A DNA stretch of 64,000 nucleotides from Streptomyces durmitorensis. GTDB lineage: Bacteria > Actinomycetota > Actinomycetes > Streptomycetales > Streptomycetaceae. Under the pieces are notes generated by a model. It was given only the letters and a program-made list of their open reading frames with translations, searched no databases and had not been told where the DNA came from. Positions 48,876-58,860 of this stretch are shown in pieces (position 1 is the stretch's first letter; every line of letters begins with the position of its first letter). The stretch is taken from contig NZ_CP097289.1 of NCBI RefSeq assembly GCF_023498005.1, forward strand, positions 4,154,001-4,218,000, given 5' to 3'. A program made the translations under genes and the position numbers.

Positions 48876-51385
48876 GACGTCACCTCCGGGGCCTCAGAGG
48901 GCTCCGGCAGGAGCGCCGGGCCGATGCGGACGAGGTCGCCGGGGCGCGCGCCGGTGTCGGAAGTGACGCCTCCCCCGGTCGAGTTCAGCGGCAGCCACAC
49001 CACGCGATCGGGCATCTCGGTGACCAGGAGCGGCAGTTCGGTCGTCCCCGCGGATCCGGTGACGGCCAGGACGTCGCCGTCCTTGACGCCCGCCTCGGCC
49101 GCGGTGGCCGCCGAGAGCCGGGCGACCGCGGCGTGCCGCGTGCCCGCGAGCGCCTCGTCGCCCTCCTGGAGGCGGCCCTGGTCGAGCAGCAGCCTGTGCC
49201 CCGCGAGAACGGCCTCTCCGGAGGCGGGCCTCGGGGGCTGAGCGGCGCTCTCCACGGGGTCGGTGGCGTGCGTCCCCTCCCAGCCGCCGAGCCGGTCCAG
49301 CTCGCGCCGGGCCGTCGCCAGGTCGGGAAGGCCCAGGTGCACGTCCCCGGCGTCGGCCAGCATGTGCAGCACACGGGCGTCGGTCGGGGCCAGCGTGCGC
49401 GTCATCTGGTCGGGCTTGAGCGCGGCGCCGAACATCCGGGCCCTGCCCTCCCAGTTGAGGTAGGTGCCGGGCTTCTCCGCGACCGCGGCCACGGGCAGTA
49501 CGACATCGGCGTGCTCGGTGACCTCGCTGGGCCTCAGCTCCAGGGAGACCAGGAACCCGACCTCGGAGAGTGCTTCACGCGCGCGTGCCGGGTCGGGCAG
49601 GTCGGCGACCTCCACGCCCGCCACGAGGAGCGCGCCCAGTTCGCCGGTCGCCGCGGCCTCGATGATCTGGCCGGTGTCGCGGCCGTAGCGGTGCGGGAGT
49701 TCGGCGACGCGCCAGGCGGTCGCGACCTCCTCCCGCGCGCGCGGGTCGGTGGACGGGCGCCCGCCGGGCAGCAGCGAAGGCAGCGCGCCCGCCTCGACGG
49801 CGCCGCGCTCCCCCGCCCTGCGCGGGATCCACACCAGCCGCGCACCGGTCGCGGACGCGACCCGTACGGCGGCGGTGAGCCCGCCCGCCACGGCGGCCAG
49901 ACGCTCGCCGACCACGATCACCGCGCCCGAAGTGCGCAGCGCCTCGGCCGCCTTGGCGCCGTCGCCCTCCAGGCCGGCTCCGGAGGCAAGGGCGTCGAGC
50001 CACTGGGTCTCGGTGCCGGGAGCAGCGGGGAGCAGCGTGCCGCCCGCCTTCTCCAGGCCTCGGGTCTGATGCGTCGCGAGGGAGAACGTCCGCTGGCCGT
50101 GCTTGCGCCAGGCCTTGCGAAGCCGAAGGAAGATCCCGGGCGCCTCTTCCTCGGACTCAAGTCCGACGAGCAGGACGGCGGGTGCCTTCTCCACTTCCGC
50201 GTACGTGACGCCGGTGCCGTCGAGATCCCGGCCCCGTCCCGCCACGCGTGCGGCGAGGAAGTCGGCCTCCTCGCTGCTGTGCACGCGCGCGCGGAAGTCG
50301 ATGTCGTTCGTGTCGAGCGCCACGCGCGCGTACTTGCTGTACGCGTAGGCGTCCTCCACGGTGAGGCGACCGCCGGTCAGCACACCGGCCCGGCCGCGCG
50401 CGGCGGCGAGCCCGTTGGCCGCGACTTCGAGAGCCTCGGGCCAGCTTGCGGTCTCCAGCTCACCCGTCTCGGAGTTGCGCACCAGCGGCGTGGTGAGGCG
50501 GTCCGGCTTCTGCGCGTAACGGAAGCCGAAGCGCCCCTTGTCGCAGAGCCACTCCTCGTTGACCTCGGGGTCGTCCGCGGCGAGCCGCCGCATGACCTTG
50601 CCGCGGCGGTGGTCGGTGCGGGTCGCGCAGCCGCCCGCGCAGTGCTCGCAGACCGACGGCGAGGACACCAGGTCGAAGGGCCGGGAGCGGAAGCGATACG
50701 CCGCCGAGGTCAGCGCGCCGACCGGACAGATCTGGATGGTGTTCCCGGAGAAGTACGACTCGAAGGGATCACCCTCGCCCGTGCCGACCTGCTGGAGCGC
50801 ACCGCGCTCGAGCAGCTCGATCATCGGGTCACCGGCGATCTGGTTGCTGAACCGGGTGCAGCGCGCGCAGAGCACGCACCGCTCGCGGTCGAGAAGGACC
50901 TGCGTCGAAATCGGCACCGGCTTCTCGAACGTCCGCTTCTTGCCCTCGAAGCGGGTGTCCGTGTCGCCGACCTGCATCGCCTGGTTCTGCAGCGGGCACT
51001 CGCCGCCCTTGTCGCAGACCGGGCAGTCCAGCGGGTGGTTGATGAGCAGCAGCTCCATCACACCGCGCTGCGACTTCTCCGCGACCGGCGACGTCAGCTG
51101 CGACTTCACGACCATGCCGTCGGTGCAGGTGATGGTGCAGGAGGCCATCGGCTTGCGCTGGCCCTCCACCTCGACGATGCACTGGCGGCAGGCGCCCGCC
51201 GGGTCGAGCAGCGGGTGGTCGCAGAACCGGGGGATCTCGATGCCGAGGAGCTCGGCGGCCCGGATCACCAGCGTCCCCTTGGGGACGCTGATCTCGATGC
51301 CGTCGATCGTCAGCGACACGAGGTCTTCCGGCGGAACCGGTGCCTCGCCCCCTCCGGAGGGAGCGCTGTTGGTGGTCACTGTCAT
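48872..51385 (-). CDS. nuoG: NADH-quinone oxidoreductase subunit G (NuoG)
   Basis: This 837-residue iron-sulfur subunit has an N-terminal [2Fe-2S] ferredoxin domain ([21 protein letters not shown]), the His-Cys [4Fe-4S] motif ([21 protein letters not shown]), a two-cluster region ([13 protein letters not shown]) and a molybdopterin-type domain starting [10 protein letters not shown], whose cysteines can hold the extra cluster N7. The rest has the degenerate molybdoenzyme fold without cofactor. The ATG at 51385 overlaps the nuoF stop. Confidence 0.96.
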   Translation of the reverse strand: MTVTTNSAPSGGGEAPVPPEDLVSLTIDGIEISVPKGTLVIRAAELLGIEIPRFCDHPLLDPAGACRQCIVEVEGQRKPMASCTITCTDGMVVKSQLTSPVAEKSQRGVMELLLINHPLDCPVCDKGGECPLQNQAMQVGDTDTRFEGKKRTFEKPVPISTQVLLDRERCVLCARCTRFSNQIAGDPMIELLERGALQQVGTGEGDPFESYFSGNTIQICPVGALTSAAYRFRSRPFDLVSSPSVCEHCAGGCATRTDHRRGKVMRRLAADDPEVNEEWLCDKGRFGFRYAQKPDRLTTPLVRNSETGELETASWPEALEVAANGLAAARGRAGVLTGGRLTVEDAYAYSKYARVALDTNDIDFRARVHSSEEADFLAARVAGRGRDLDGTGVTYAEVEKAPAVLLVGLESEEEAPGIFLRLRKAWRKHGQRTFSLATHQTRGLEKAGGTLLPAAPGTETQWLDALASGAGLEGDGAKAAEALRTSGAVIVVGERLAAVAGGLTAAVRVASATGARLVWIPRRAGERGAVEAGALPSLLPGGRPSTDPRAREEVATAWRVAELPHRYGRDTGQIIEAAATGELGALLVAGVEVADLPDPARAREALSEVGFLVSLELRPSEVTEHADVVLPVAAVAEKPGTYLNWEGRARMFGAALKPDQMTRTLAPTDARVLHMLADAGDVHLGLPDLATARRELDRLGGWEGTHATDPVESAAQPPRPASGEAVLAGHRLLLDQGRLQEGDEALAGTRHAAVARLSAATAAEAGVKDGDVLAVTGSAGTTELPLLVTEMPDRVVWLPLNSTGGGVTSDTGARPGDLVRIGPALLPEPSEAPEVTS

Positions 51386-52743
51386 GCGTTCACCTCCGAA
51401 TGTGCGGAGGGCCTGTCGGCCCAGAGAGTCGACTTGGCCGGGTCGAAGGGGCAGCCCTTGCCGGTGATGTGCTCCTCGTACTCCTCGCGGAAGTACTTGA
51501 GCGAGGAGAAGATCGGCGAAGCGGCGCCGTCACCGAGGGCGCAGAACGACTTGCCGTTGATGTTGTCGGCGATGTCGTTCAGCTTGTCGAGGTCGGACAT
51601 GACGCCCTTGCCTGCCTCGATGTCGCGGAGCAACTGCACCAGCCAGTACGTCCCTTCTCGGCAGGGCGTGCACTTGCCGCAGGACTCGTGGGCGTAGAAC
51701 TCGGTCCAGCGCGTGACGGCCCGCACGACACAGGTCGTCTCGTCGAAGCACTGCAACGCCTTCGTGCCGAGCATCGACCCCGCGGCGCCCACTCCCTCGT
51801 AGTCCAGGGGGACATCGAGGTGCTCGTCGGTGAACATCGGCGTCGAAGAGCCGCCCGGCGTCCAGAACTTGAGCCGGTGGCCCGCCCTGATCCCGCCGCT
51901 CATGTCGAGCAGCTGGCGCAGGGTGATGCCCAGCGGGGCCTCGTACTGGCCGGGGCTCGTGACGTGGCCGCTCAGCGAATAGAGCGTGAAGCCGGGGGAC
52001 TTCTCGCTCCCCATCGACTTGAACCAGTCTTTTCCGCGATTCAGGATCGCGGGAACCGACGCGATGGACTCGACGTTATTGACAACAGTGGGGCATGCGT
52101 AGAGGCCCGCGACGGCCGGGAAAGGGGGACGCAGTCGCGGCTGGCCACGGCGGCCTTCGAGCGAGTCGAGCAGCGCGGTCTCCTCACCACAGATGTACGC
52201 GCCCGCGCCCGCGTGCACGGTGAGTTCGAGATCGAGACCGCTGCCCAGGATGTTCTCGCCCAGGAATCCCGCCTCTTTCGCCTCACGCACGGCCTCGTGC
52301 AGCCGCCGGAGCACGGGGACGACTTCACCGCGCAGATAGATGAAGGCATGCGACGAACGGATCGCGTAGCAGGCGATCACAATGCCCTCGATGAGGCTAT
52401 GCGGGTTCGCGAAGAGGAGCGGGATGTCCTTGCAGGTCCCCGGCTCCGATTCGTCGGCGTTGACAACTAGATAGTGCGGCTTTCCATCTCCCTGCGGAAT
52501 GAACTGCCATTTCATTCCGGTGGGGAATCCCGCGCCGCCCCTGCCGCGCAGACCGGAGTCCTTCACGTACGCGATGAGGTCGTCCGGCGCCATGGCCAGG
52601 GCCTTACGCAGGCCTTCGTACCCCTCGTGCCGTCGGTAGGTCTCCAGCGTCCAGGACTTCTCCTCGTCCCAGAACGCCGAAAGCACCGGCGCGAGCAGCT
52701 TCTCGGGGCTCGTCTCGTTGTCGATCTCGGCTGCCAAGGTCAT
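51382..52743 (-). CDS. nuoF: NADH-quinone oxidoreductase subunit F (NuoF)
   Basis: The 453-residue subunit holds the NADH site, FMN and cluster N3. [16 protein letters not shown] (64-79) binds [26 protein letters not shown] (about 179-197) the flavin, and Cys355, 358 and 361 in [12 protein letters not shown] plus a later Cys in SFCALGDGA ligate the [4Fe-4S] cluster. GAGGAGGGGGA precedes the ATG at 52743, which shares a base with the nuoE stop. No second copy exists for the other operon in this window. Confidence 0.97.
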   Translation of the reverse strand: MTLAAEIDNETSPEKLLAPVLSAFWDEEKSWTLETYRRHEGYEGLRKALAMAPDDLIAYVKDSGLRGRGGAGFPTGMKWQFIPQGDGKPHYLVVNADESEPGTCKDIPLLFANPHSLIEGIVIACYAIRSSHAFIYLRGEVVPVLRRLHEAVREAKEAGFLGENILGSGLDLELTVHAGAGAYICGEETALLDSLEGRRGQPRLRPPFPAVAGLYACPTVVNNVESIASVPAILNRGKDWFKSMGSEKSPGFTLYSLSGHVTSPGQYEAPLGITLRQLLDMSGGIRAGHRLKFWTPGGSSTPMFTDEHLDVPLDYEGVGAAGSMLGTKALQCFDETTCVVRAVTRWTEFYAHESCGKCTPCREGTYWLVQLLRDIEAGKGVMSDLDKLNDIADNINGKSFCALGDGAASPIFSSLKYFREEYEEHITGKGCPFDPAKSTLWADRPSAHSEVNA

Positions 52744-53591
52744 CACTCCCCCTCCTCGGCGGTCGGTCCGGCCGGGTGGGCCGGGTCGGATGCCGAGGTC
52801 TGCTGCGGTGCGTCGTGCGAGCTGAGGTGCTCGGCAGGCGCCTCGTCCTGCGGGCCGCCCGCGCGCGGGTGGACCACCCGGGGCTGCGGCAACTCGCCCT
52901 TGGCCAGGCGCAGTCCGATCAGTGAGGCAGGGCCCGCGCCGCCGCTCGCCTCGACGGCGCCCGCGCGCTCGTCCGGGAAGCCCGCCAGGATCCGGGCCGT
53001 CTCCTTGTACGTGCACAAGGGGGCGCCGCGGGTCGGCTCGACCTGCACGCCCGCGCGCAGGTCGTCGACGAGCCGCTTGGCGGTCTCGGGAGTCTGGTTG
53101 TCGAAGAACTCCCAGTTGACCATCACGACGGGGGCGAAGTCGCAGGCCGCGTTGCACTCGATGTGCTCCAGCGTGACCTTGCCGTCCTCCGTGGTCCCTT
53201 CGTTGCCGACGCCCAGGTGCTCCTGGAGCGACTCGAAGATCGCGTCGCCGCCCATGACGGCGCACAGCGTGTTCGTGCAGACGCCGACCTGGTAGTCACC
53301 GGAGGGCTTGCGCCGGTACATCGTGTAGAAGGTCGCGACCGCGGTGACCTCGGCGGTGGTCAGGCCGAGCACCTCCGCGCAGAAGGCCATGCCCGTGCGC
53401 GTGACGTGACCCTCCTCGGACTGCACGAGGTGCAGCAGCGGGAGCAGCGCGGACCGGGAGTCCGGGTAGCGGGAGATGATCTCCTTGGCGTCCGCGTCGA
53501 GCCTGGCCCGTACGTCGGCCGGGAAGTCGGGGGCGGGGAGTTGGGGCATGCCCAGGCTGACGCCCGTGCCCTGCTGGGGAGTGGTGGTCAC
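52743..53591 (-). CDS. nuoE: NADH-quinone oxidoreductase subunit E (NuoE)
   Basis: This 282-residue thioredoxin-fold subunit has the [2Fe-2S] ligands Cys105 and Cys110 ([13 protein letters not shown]) and Cys146 and Cys150 ([10 protein letters not shown]). The C-terminal 70 residues are Pro/Ala/Glu-rich and probably disordered. GTG at 53591 overlaps the nuoD stop by 4 bases. It forms the NADH-oxidising module with NuoF and NuoG. Confidence 0.96.
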   Translation of the reverse strand: MTTTPQQGTGVSLGMPQLPAPDFPADVRARLDADAKEIISRYPDSRSALLPLLHLVQSEEGHVTRTGMAFCAEVLGLTTAEVTAVATFYTMYRRKPSGDYQVGVCTNTLCAVMGGDAIFESLQEHLGVGNEGTTEDGKVTLEHIECNAACDFAPVVMVNWEFFDNQTPETAKRLVDDLRAGVQVEPTRGAPLCTYKETARILAGFPDERAGAVEASGGAGPASLIGLRLAKGELPQPRVVHPRAGGPQDEAPAEHLSSHDAPQQTSASDPAHPAGPTAEEGE

Positions 53592-54910
53592 CGGTCGACG
53601 CCTCCCATCACGGGGTCGATGGACGCGACGGCGACGATGACGTCGGCGACCTGGCCGCCCTCGCACATCGCCGCCATGGCCTGCAGGTTGGTGAAGGACG
53701 GGTCGCGGAAGTGGACCCGGTAGGGGCGGGTGCCGCCGTCGGAGACGACATGCACCCCGAGCTCGCCCTTGGGCGACTCGACCGCGGTGTACGCCTGCCC
53801 GGCCGGGACCCTGAAGCCCTCGGTCACCAGCTTGAAGTGGTGGATCAGGGCCTCCATGGAGGTGCCCATGATCTTCTTGATGTGATCGAGCGAGTTGCCG
53901 AGACCGTCCGGACCGAGCGCCAGTTGCGCGGGCCAGGCGATCTTCTTGTCCTCGACCATGACCGGACCCGGCGCCAGGCGGTCCAGGCACTGCTCGACGA
54001 TGCGCAGCGACTGGCGCATCTCCTCCAGGCGGATCAGGAAGCGTCCGTAGGAGTCGCAGGTGTCGGCGGTCGGCACGTCGAACTCGTAGTTCTCGTAGCC
54101 GCAGTAGGGGTCCGACTTGCGCAGGTCGTGCGGCAGGCCCGCCGAGCGCAGGACCGGTCCCGTGGCGCCGAGGGCCATGCAGCCCGCGAGGTCGAGATAG
54201 CCGACGTCCTGCATGCGGGCCTTGAAGATGGGGTTACCGGTGGCGAGCTTGTCGTACTCGCCGAGGTTCTTGCTCATCTTCTTCACGAACTCGCGGATCT
54301 GGTCCACCGCGCCCGGGGGCAGGTCCTGGGCGAGTCCGCCGGGCCGGACGTACGCGTGGTTCATGCGCAGGCCGGTGATCAACTCGAAGATGTCGAGAAC
54401 GAGTTCACGATCACGGAAGCCGTAGATCATGATCGTCGTCGCGCCCAGCTCCATGCCGCCGGTGGCGATGCACACCAGGTGCGAGGAGAGCCGGTTGAGC
54501 TCCATCAGGAGCACGCGGATGACCGAGGCGCGGTCCGGGATCTGGTCCTCGATGCCGAGGAGCTTCTCGACCCCCAGGCAGTACGCCGTCTCGTTGAAGA
54601 ACGGCGTCAGATAGTCCATGCGCGTGACGAACGTCGTGCCCTGCGTCCACGTGCGGTACTCGAGGTTCTTCTCGATGCCCGTGTGCAGATAGCCGATGCC
54701 GCAGCGGGCCTCGGAGACGGTCTCGCCCTCGATCTCCAGGATGAGCCGGAGCACACCATGGGTGGAGGGGTGCTGCGGACCCATGTTGACGATGATGCGC
54801 TCGTCGTCGGACCGGGCCGCGGACTGGACGACCTCGTCCCAGTCGCCGCCGGTGACTGTATATACAGTCCCCTCGGTCGTCTCGCGCGCGGATGCATGTG
54901 ACGTGCTCAT
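53588..54910 (-). CDS. nuoD: NADH-quinone oxidoreductase subunit D (NuoD)
   Basis: This 440-residue subunit builds the quinone headgroup pocket with Nuo[16 protein letters not shown] carries His47 and His51; [14 protein letters not shown], the helix-bend [10 protein letters not shown] and the C-terminal DPVMGGVDR complete the family pattern. It is the only NuoD in the window, although two NuoB/NuoC/NuoH sets exist. The ATG at 54910 shares one base with the nuoC stop. Confidence 0.97.
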   Translation of the reverse strand: MSTSHASARETTEGTVYTVTGGDWDEVVQSAARSDDERIIVNMGPQHPSTHGVLRLILEIEGETVSEARCGIGYLHTGIEKNLEYRTWTQGTTFVTRMDYLTPFFNETAYCLGVEKLLGIEDQIPDRASVIRVLLMELNRLSSHLVCIATGGMELGATTIMIYGFRDRELVLDIFELITGLRMNHAYVRPGGLAQDLPPGAVDQIREFVKKMSKNLGEYDKLATGNPIFKARMQDVGYLDLAGCMALGATGPVLRSAGLPHDLRKSDPYCGYENYEFDVPTADTCDSYGRFLIRLEEMRQSLRIVEQCLDRLAPGPVMVEDKKIAWPAQLALGPDGLGNSLDHIKKIMGTSMEALIHHFKLVTEGFRVPAGQAYTAVESPKGELGVHVVSDGGTRPYRVHFRDPSFTNLQAMAAMCEGGQVADVIVAVASIDPVMGGVDR

Positions 54911-55632
54911 CAGCTGTACGACCTCCGCTGGTCCGGAGCCGGGATCTGGGCGCCCTTGTACTCGACGGGGATGCCGCCGAGGGGGTAGTCCTTGCGCTGC
55001 GGGAAGCCCTGCCAGTCGTCCGGCATCATGATCCGCGTAAGGGCTGGGTGACCGTCGAAGATCAGGCCGAAGAAGTCGTACGTCTCGCGCTCGTGCCAGT
55101 CGTTCGTCGGGTAGACCGCGACCAGCGAGGGGACGTGCGGATCGGCGTCAGGGGCACTGACTTCGAGCCGGATCAGGCGGTTGTGGGTGATCGAGCGCAG
55201 GTGGTAGACGGCGTGCAGCTCGCGGCCCTTGTCCTCGGTGAAGTGGACCCCCGAGACGCCCGTGCAGAGCTCGAAGCGCAGGGCCGGGTCGTCGCGCAGG
55301 GTCTGGGCGACCCTGACGAGGTGCTCGCGCGCGATGTGGAAGGTGAGCTCGTCGCGGTCGACGACCGTCTTCTCGATCGCGTTCTCGGGCAGGAGCCCCT
55401 GCTCTTCCAGGGCCCCCTCCAGCTCGTCCGCGACTTCGTCGAACCAGCCGCCGTAGGGGCGCGCGGTGGCACCCGGCAGGGTGACCGTCCGCACGAGCCC
55501 GCCGTAACCGGACGTGTCGCCGCCGTTGTTGGCGCCGAACATGCCCTTGCGTACGCCGATGACCTCGCCGGCCTCGTCGCGGGGGGCAGGGACGCCGTTT
55601 CCGTTCAGGTGCTCGTCGTGCGCGTCGCTCAC
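54910..55632 (-). CDS. nuoC: NADH-quinone oxidoreductase subunit C (NuoC)
   Basis: This 240-residue peripheral subunit has the 30-kDa signature [20 protein letters not shown] and [13 protein letters not shown]. An N-terminal extension of about 60 residues precedes the core. It is a separate protein from NuoD, as usual outside enterobacteria. GTG at 55632 overlaps the nuoB stop by 4 bases. Confidence 0.96.
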   Translation of the reverse strand: MSDAHDEHLNGNGVPAPRDEAGEVIGVRKGMFGANNGGDTSGYGGLVRTVTLPGATARPYGGWFDEVADELEGALEEQGLLPENAIEKTVVDRDELTFHIAREHLVRVAQTLRDDPALRFELCTGVSGVHFTEDKGRELHAVYHLRSITHNRLIRLEVSAPDADPHVPSLVAVYPTNDWHERETYDFFGLIFDGHPALTRIMMPDDWQGFPQRKDYPLGGIPVEYKGAQIPAPDQRRSYS

Positions 55633-56183
55633 CGCAGCAGCCCCTTCATCTCGATGGTGGGGAGGGCCTTGAGGGCCGCCTCCTCCGCCTCGCGGGCCGC
55701 TTCCTCCGCGTTGACCCCGAGCTTGCCGCCCTGGATCTTCTGGTGGAGCTTGAGGATCGCGTCCATCAGCATCTCGGGCCGCGGCGGACAGCCGGGCAAA
55801 TAGATGTCAACAGGGACAATGTGGTCCACACCCTGCACAATCGCGTAATTGTTGAACATCCCGCCCGATGAAGCGCAAACCCCCATGGAAATGACCCACT
55901 TGGGGTTGGGCATCTGGTCATAGACCTGCCGCAGGACCGGCGCCATCTTCTGGCTCACGCGTCCGGCCACGATCATCAGGTCGGCCTGGCGCGGTGAACC
56001 GCGGAAGACCTCCATGCCGAAGCGAGCCAGGTCATAGCGCCCGGCTCCCGTCGTCATCATCTCGATGGCGCAGCACGCGAGGCCGAAGGTCGCGGGGAAG
56101 ACGGATGACTTGCGCACCCAGCCCGCGGCCTGTTCGACGGTGGTGAGCAGAAATCCGCTCGGCAGTTTCTCTTCGAGTCCCAT
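55629..56183 (-). CDS. nuoB: NADH-quinone oxidoreductase subunit B (NuoB)
   Basis: This 184-residue subunit has the cluster N2 ligands Cys37-Cys38 ([10 protein letters not shown]), Cys103 ([10 protein letters not shown]) and Cys132 (LPGCPPRPE). It starts with ATG at 56183, 20 bases after nuoA, and lacks the extensions of the second copy. Confidence 0.97.
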   Translation of the reverse strand: MGLEEKLPSGFLLTTVEQAAGWVRKSSVFPATFGLACCAIEMMTTGAGRYDLARFGMEVFRGSPRQADLMIVAGRVSQKMAPVLRQVYDQMPNPKWVISMGVCASSGGMFNNYAIVQGVDHIVPVDIYLPGCPPRPEMLMDAILKLHQKIQGGKLGVNAEEAAREAEEAALKALPTIEMKGLLR

Positions 56184-56203
56184 GCTCTTTGCCCCTCAGA
56201 CCC

Positions 56204-56563
56204 TTAGTCCCATTCCAGGCCGCCGCGCCGCCATACGTACGCGTACGCGACGAAGACGGTGAGCACGAAGAGCAGCATCTCCACGAGCCCGAAAATCCCC
56301 AGCGCGTCGAACGTGACGGCCCAGGGGTAAAGGAAGACGATCTCGATGTCGAAGACGATGAAGAGCATCGCCGTCAGGTAGTACTTGATGGGGAATCGCC
56401 CACCACCGGCCGGAGTCGGCGTCGGCTCGATTCCGCACTCATACGCCTCGAGCTTGGCGCGGTTGTACCGCTTTGGACCGATAAGCGTGGCCATGACCAC
56501 GGAGAAGATCGCAAAGCCTGCCCCGAGGGCTCCCAGCACGAGGATGGGCGCATAGGCGTTCAC
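56204..56563 (-). CDS. nuoA: NADH-quinone oxidoreductase subunit A (NuoA)
   Basis: This 119-residue three-helix subunit is the first gene of the complete operon. YECGIEP and the acidic motif FDIEIVFLYPW (Asp72, Glu74) are present. The GTG at 56563 is preceded by GAGGAGCGAGGAGC. Its upstream region holds a Rex/Crp-type palindrome (56642-56659), in line with the known redox control of nuo by Rex in Streptomyces coelicolor. Confidence 0.96.
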   Translation of the reverse strand: MNAYAPILVLGALGAGFAIFSVVMATLIGPKRYNRAKLEAYECGIEPTPTPAGGGRFPIKYYLTAMLFIVFDIEIVFLYPWAVTFDALGIFGLVEMLLFVLTVFVAYAYVWRRGGLEWD

Positions 56564-56641
56564 GCTCCTCGCTCCTCTCAGTCGGCACTGACTGTTGGCG
56601 GTTGCATCGGACCGCGGCCCGCACTCACGAAGATCGCGTAC

Positions 56642-56659
56642 ATGTGAAGCAGGTCACAA
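56642..56659. promoter_or_regulatory. Candidate Rex (or Crp) operator upstream of nuoA
   Basis: ATGTGAAGCAGGTCACAA matches 12 of 14 positions of the Rex consensus TTGTGAA-N4-TTCACAA and also TGTGA-N6-TCACA of Crp. It lies 79 bases upstream of the nuoA GTG. Rex control of nuo is established in S. coelicolor; the assignment here is by match and position. Confidence 0.65.
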
Positions 56660-56800
56660 GCCCAACTGCCCCGCATCTTATGCCCGCCGGTCTGTGATCT
56701 GCGACACGGGGTGCGACAACGGCTTTGTGATCTCCACCACCTGACGAAGGATCATGAAGTCGGATGAGCGGTGATCTTCATACGCGAAGCGCCTGAGTGA

Positions 56801-56813
56801 TCACCAGAGGTGA
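56801..56813. promoter_or_regulatory. TCACC-AGA-GGTGA palindrome
   Basis: Five-base perfect arms lie 238 bases before nuoA, directly after AGTGATCACC. The half-sites and their spacing resemble BldD-type sites (TNAC...GTNA), but the centre does not match. Candidate only. Confidence 0.35.
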
Positions 56814-57070
56814 CATCTCAGCGAGTTACCGCTGGTCGGGAGGGGGTCGCTCTATCAAGCGATGGCCGCCGCAAGCAAATTGGCGCTGGACGCGATGGCT
56901 TGATAGTGGCGGCTCGTTCACACTTTGGCGGGAGAGGTGTGGATGAGGGTGGACGGCCATGGACGCGTGCACGGATTCACGAGCGGTCGGCACGCGGCCG
57001 AGGGAGGCCGATTCGACGCACTCGCGCCGAGTCGACTGGCACGCTCACACCGAGCCGACCGACGGAACCC

Positions 57071-57103
57071 GATTCGACGCGCTCGGACCGAGCGCGTCGA
57101 ATC
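57071..57103. promoter_or_regulatory. 33-base perfect palindrome
   Basis: Arms of 16 bases (GATTCGACGCGCTCGG and its complement) meet at a single central A (57087). A partial copy of one arm, ATTCGACGCACTCG, starts at 57011. An operator for a dimeric regulator or a cruciform-prone site is possible. Confidence 0.8.
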
Positions 57104-57133
57104 GGCACCCGATCCACATCGACCCCGCCGTCG

Positions 57134-57265
57134 GCTCCGCATCGACCGCCACCGATTCCGCATCGATCCGCCACCGGTTCCGCATCGACCGAACACCGGC
57201 TCCCCATCGACCGGACACCGACCCCTCGTCGATCCGGCGTCGATCCGTCACCGATCCCCCACACC
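57134..57265. repeat. Degenerate 22-base tandem array, six units
   Basis: Units start at 57134, 57156, 57178, 57200, 57222 and 57244, with the core TCCGCATCGACCG and the ending CACCG. The first four are close to each other; the last two have drifted. The period equals about two helical turns. Confidence 0.85.
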
Positions 57266-57448
57266 CACAACACCCCTGATTTCTTCGGGAGATCTCAGGA
57301 AGGTCTCGGCGGGATCTCAGGGAGATCCCCTAGGGTCAAACATGTGACCTGTGCCACACCCCATGATCCGGCGGAGAAGCGGGGCTTGGCCAACCGACTC
57401 AACCGGTGGTAGTCCACGGGCAATTCGGGCGTATCGCAGAAAACCCAT

Positions 57449-57464
57449 GATCACAGGCGTGATC
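57449..57464. promoter_or_regulatory. GATCAC-AGGC-GTGATC palindrome
   Basis: Perfect 6-base arms lie about 130 bases before the NlpC start and repeat the GTGATC motif found four times near nuoA. Confidence 0.4.
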
Positions 57465-57596
57465 GCCGTTGTCCGCATTGCCCGTTACGGCGTCAATAAG
57501 AAGTGACACGCCCGGGATTCGAGGCCTCCGCGGGCAACTGTGGCGCAGCCCACGTTTCTTGAAGGGAACCCGGACTCCCTGATAGCGGTTGGTCTC

Positions 57597-58415
57597 ATGT
57601 CCCACACCGCTCACATACCCAGCCACCGGAAGCCCCGTCGTAGCGCCACGAAGCAGGCCCTGCGCGCCGGAGTTGCCGGTGGCGTCCTCAGCACCCTGGC
57701 AGTGGCCGCGGCTGCTGGCACGGCGACCGCCGCCGAGCCGGTGACCGAGACCATCGAAATGCCCACGCTCACCACGGATCTCTCCACGCAGATCGCGCAG
57801 TCCGCGGAAGCCACGCAGCAGACCGCCGACAGCTACGAGCTCCGTGCCGAGCAGGACGCGGCCGCCGTGAAGGCCGCCAAGCAGGCCAAGGAAGACCAGG
57901 CCCAGGCCGAGAAGAAGGCCGAGGCCAAGGCGAAGGCCGAGGCCGCCGCCAAGAAGAAGGCGGAGGAGGAGCGCGCCTCGCGTTCCGCCGAGCGCACGAC
58001 GCTCAGCGCCGCCGGTTCGGGCTCCAGCGCCTCGACCGCCGAGGCGCCCGCCCCGGCCAGCGGCAGCGTCGGCTCGGTCATCAGCTTCCTCAAGGCCCAG
58101 CTCGGCGACGCGTACGTCATGGGTGCCTCCGGACCCAACGCCTGGGACTGCTCCAGCCTCGTCCAGGCCGCGTTCAAGCAGGCGGGCGTGGACCTTCCGC
58201 GCGTCTCGCAGGACCAGTCGGTCTCCGGTACGCCGGTCTCGCTCTCCAACGTCCAGGTGGGCGACATCCTTTACTGGGGCGGCGCGGGCTCCGCGTACCA
58301 CGTGGGTGTGTACATCGGTAACGGCCAGTACCTCGACGCCGCCAACCCCGGCAAGGGCGTTGTCATCCAGGACCTGTCGGGCTACCCCGCCGACGGCGCC
58401 GTGCGCGTCCTCTGA
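57597..58415 (+). CDS. Secreted NlpC/P60 peptidoglycan hydrolase
   Basis: This 272-residue precursor has a basic N-terminus (RKPRRSATKQ) and a signal helix to about residue 46 (TATAA). A Lys/Ala/Glu-rich coiled-coil stretch follows (about 80-135), then a Ser/Ala linker. The NlpC/P60 domain (155-272) has catalytic Cys185 (NAWDCSSLVQ) and His235 (AYHVGVYIG); the third position is probably in DAANPG (247-252). Such enzymes cut peptide crosslinks in the wall. I chose the ATG at 57597 (MSHTAH) because the signal begins there; an upstream GTG at 57540 is less likely. Confidence 0.92.
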   Translation: MSHTAHIPSHRKPRRSATKQALRAGVAGGVLSTLAVAAAAGTATAAEPVTETIEMPTLTTDLSTQIAQSAEATQQTADSYELRAEQDAAAVKAAKQAKEDQAQAEKKAEAKAKAEAAAKKKAEEERASRSAERTTLSAAGSGSSASTAEAPAPASGSVGSVISFLKAQLGDAYVMGASGPNAWDCSSLVQAAFKQAGVDLPRVSQDQSVSGTPVSLSNVQVGDILYWGGAGSAYHVGVYIGNGQYLDAANPGKGVVIQDLSGYPADGAVRVL

Positions 58416-58435
58416 GGGCCCTCACAGCCACCTGG

Positions 58436-58471
58436 AAGGGCCGGGAACCCCCTGTGGGGTTCCCGGCCCTT
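58436..58471. terminator. Bidirectional terminator between NlpC and ABM genes
   Basis: A perfect 16-bp stem (AAGGGCCGGGAACCCC / complement) with a 4-base loop lies 20 bases after the NlpC stop and 25 bases beyond the convergent ABM stop. AA/TT at the base of the stem suits termination in both directions. Confidence 0.88.
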
Positions 58472-58496
58472 CTGTGCGTCCAGCGAGGCGCAGGCG

Positions 58497-58823
58497 TCAG
58501 CTCTTCGGCGAGAGCTCGCCCATCTCCGACCAGCTGCTGCCCGGGATCTCCGTGTGGATGATCTCCGGGGTCGAGGCGATCGCCTCGGACATCGTCTCCA
58601 TGGCGGCCTTGAAGTGGTCGGAACCGACGTGCGCGGCGCCCGCCTCCTGCGAGGCGAAGCCCTCCAGGAGGACGAACTGGTTGGGGTCGTCGACGCTGCG
58701 GGACCAGTCGTAGAAGAGGTTGCCCTCCTCCGCGCGCGTGGCCCGCGTGAACTCGGCGGTCCGCTCCAGCCAGGTGTCGGCGTGCTCGGGGCGGACGGTG
58801 AACTTGACGGCGATGAAAATCAT
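58497..58823 (-). CDS. ABM-domain (putative quinol) monooxygenase
   Basis: This 108-residue dimeric alpha/beta-barrel protein has the pattern FIAVKFTVRPEHADTWLE, TRAEEGNLFYDWSRS and FVLLEGFASQEAGAAHVGSDHF of antibiotic-biosynthesis-monooxygenase/YgiN-type enzymes, which oxygenate quinols without a cofactor. It is last in a minus-strand row after a VapBC-like pair and the GGR-family reductase. GGAGG lies about 12 bases before the ATG at 58823. Confidence 0.85.
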   Translation of the reverse strand: MIFIAVKFTVRPEHADTWLERTAEFTRATRAEEGNLFYDWSRSVDDPNQFVLLEGFASQEAGAAHVGSDHFKAAMETMSEAIASTPEIIHTEIPGSSWSEMGELSPKS

Positions 58824-58860
58824 GGGTTCAGCGTGCCTCCGACCACGCACTACGGCCAAA

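Larger units (their letters stand above)
56564..57596. other. Repeat- and palindrome-rich divergent region nuoA / NlpC
   Basis: About 1 kb without a convincing gene. It contains, in order: a Rex/Crp-type site, four GTGATC motifs, a TCACC-AGA-GGTGA palindrome, a 33-base palindrome, a six-unit 22-base array, GATCTCAGG direct repeats (about 57290-57330), a GATCAC/GTGATC palindrome and a possibly structured NlpC leader. Open frames across it are Ser/Arg/Pro-rich and read through the repeats. Confidence 0.7.

Noticed and set aside
57134..57265. CRISPR array
   Set aside because: The 22-base units are contiguous without unique spacers, and no cas gene is present.
56810..57412. A 200-codon open frame in the nuoA-NlpC spacer
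   Set aside because: It reads through the palindrome and the 22-base array, is Ser/Arg/Pro-rich, lacks a ribosome site and shows no recognisable domain.
57340..57596. Cyclic-di-AMP (ydaO) riboswitch before the NlpC gene
   Set aside because: Gene context fits, but I could not recognise the conserved core by eye. A covariance-model search would decide.
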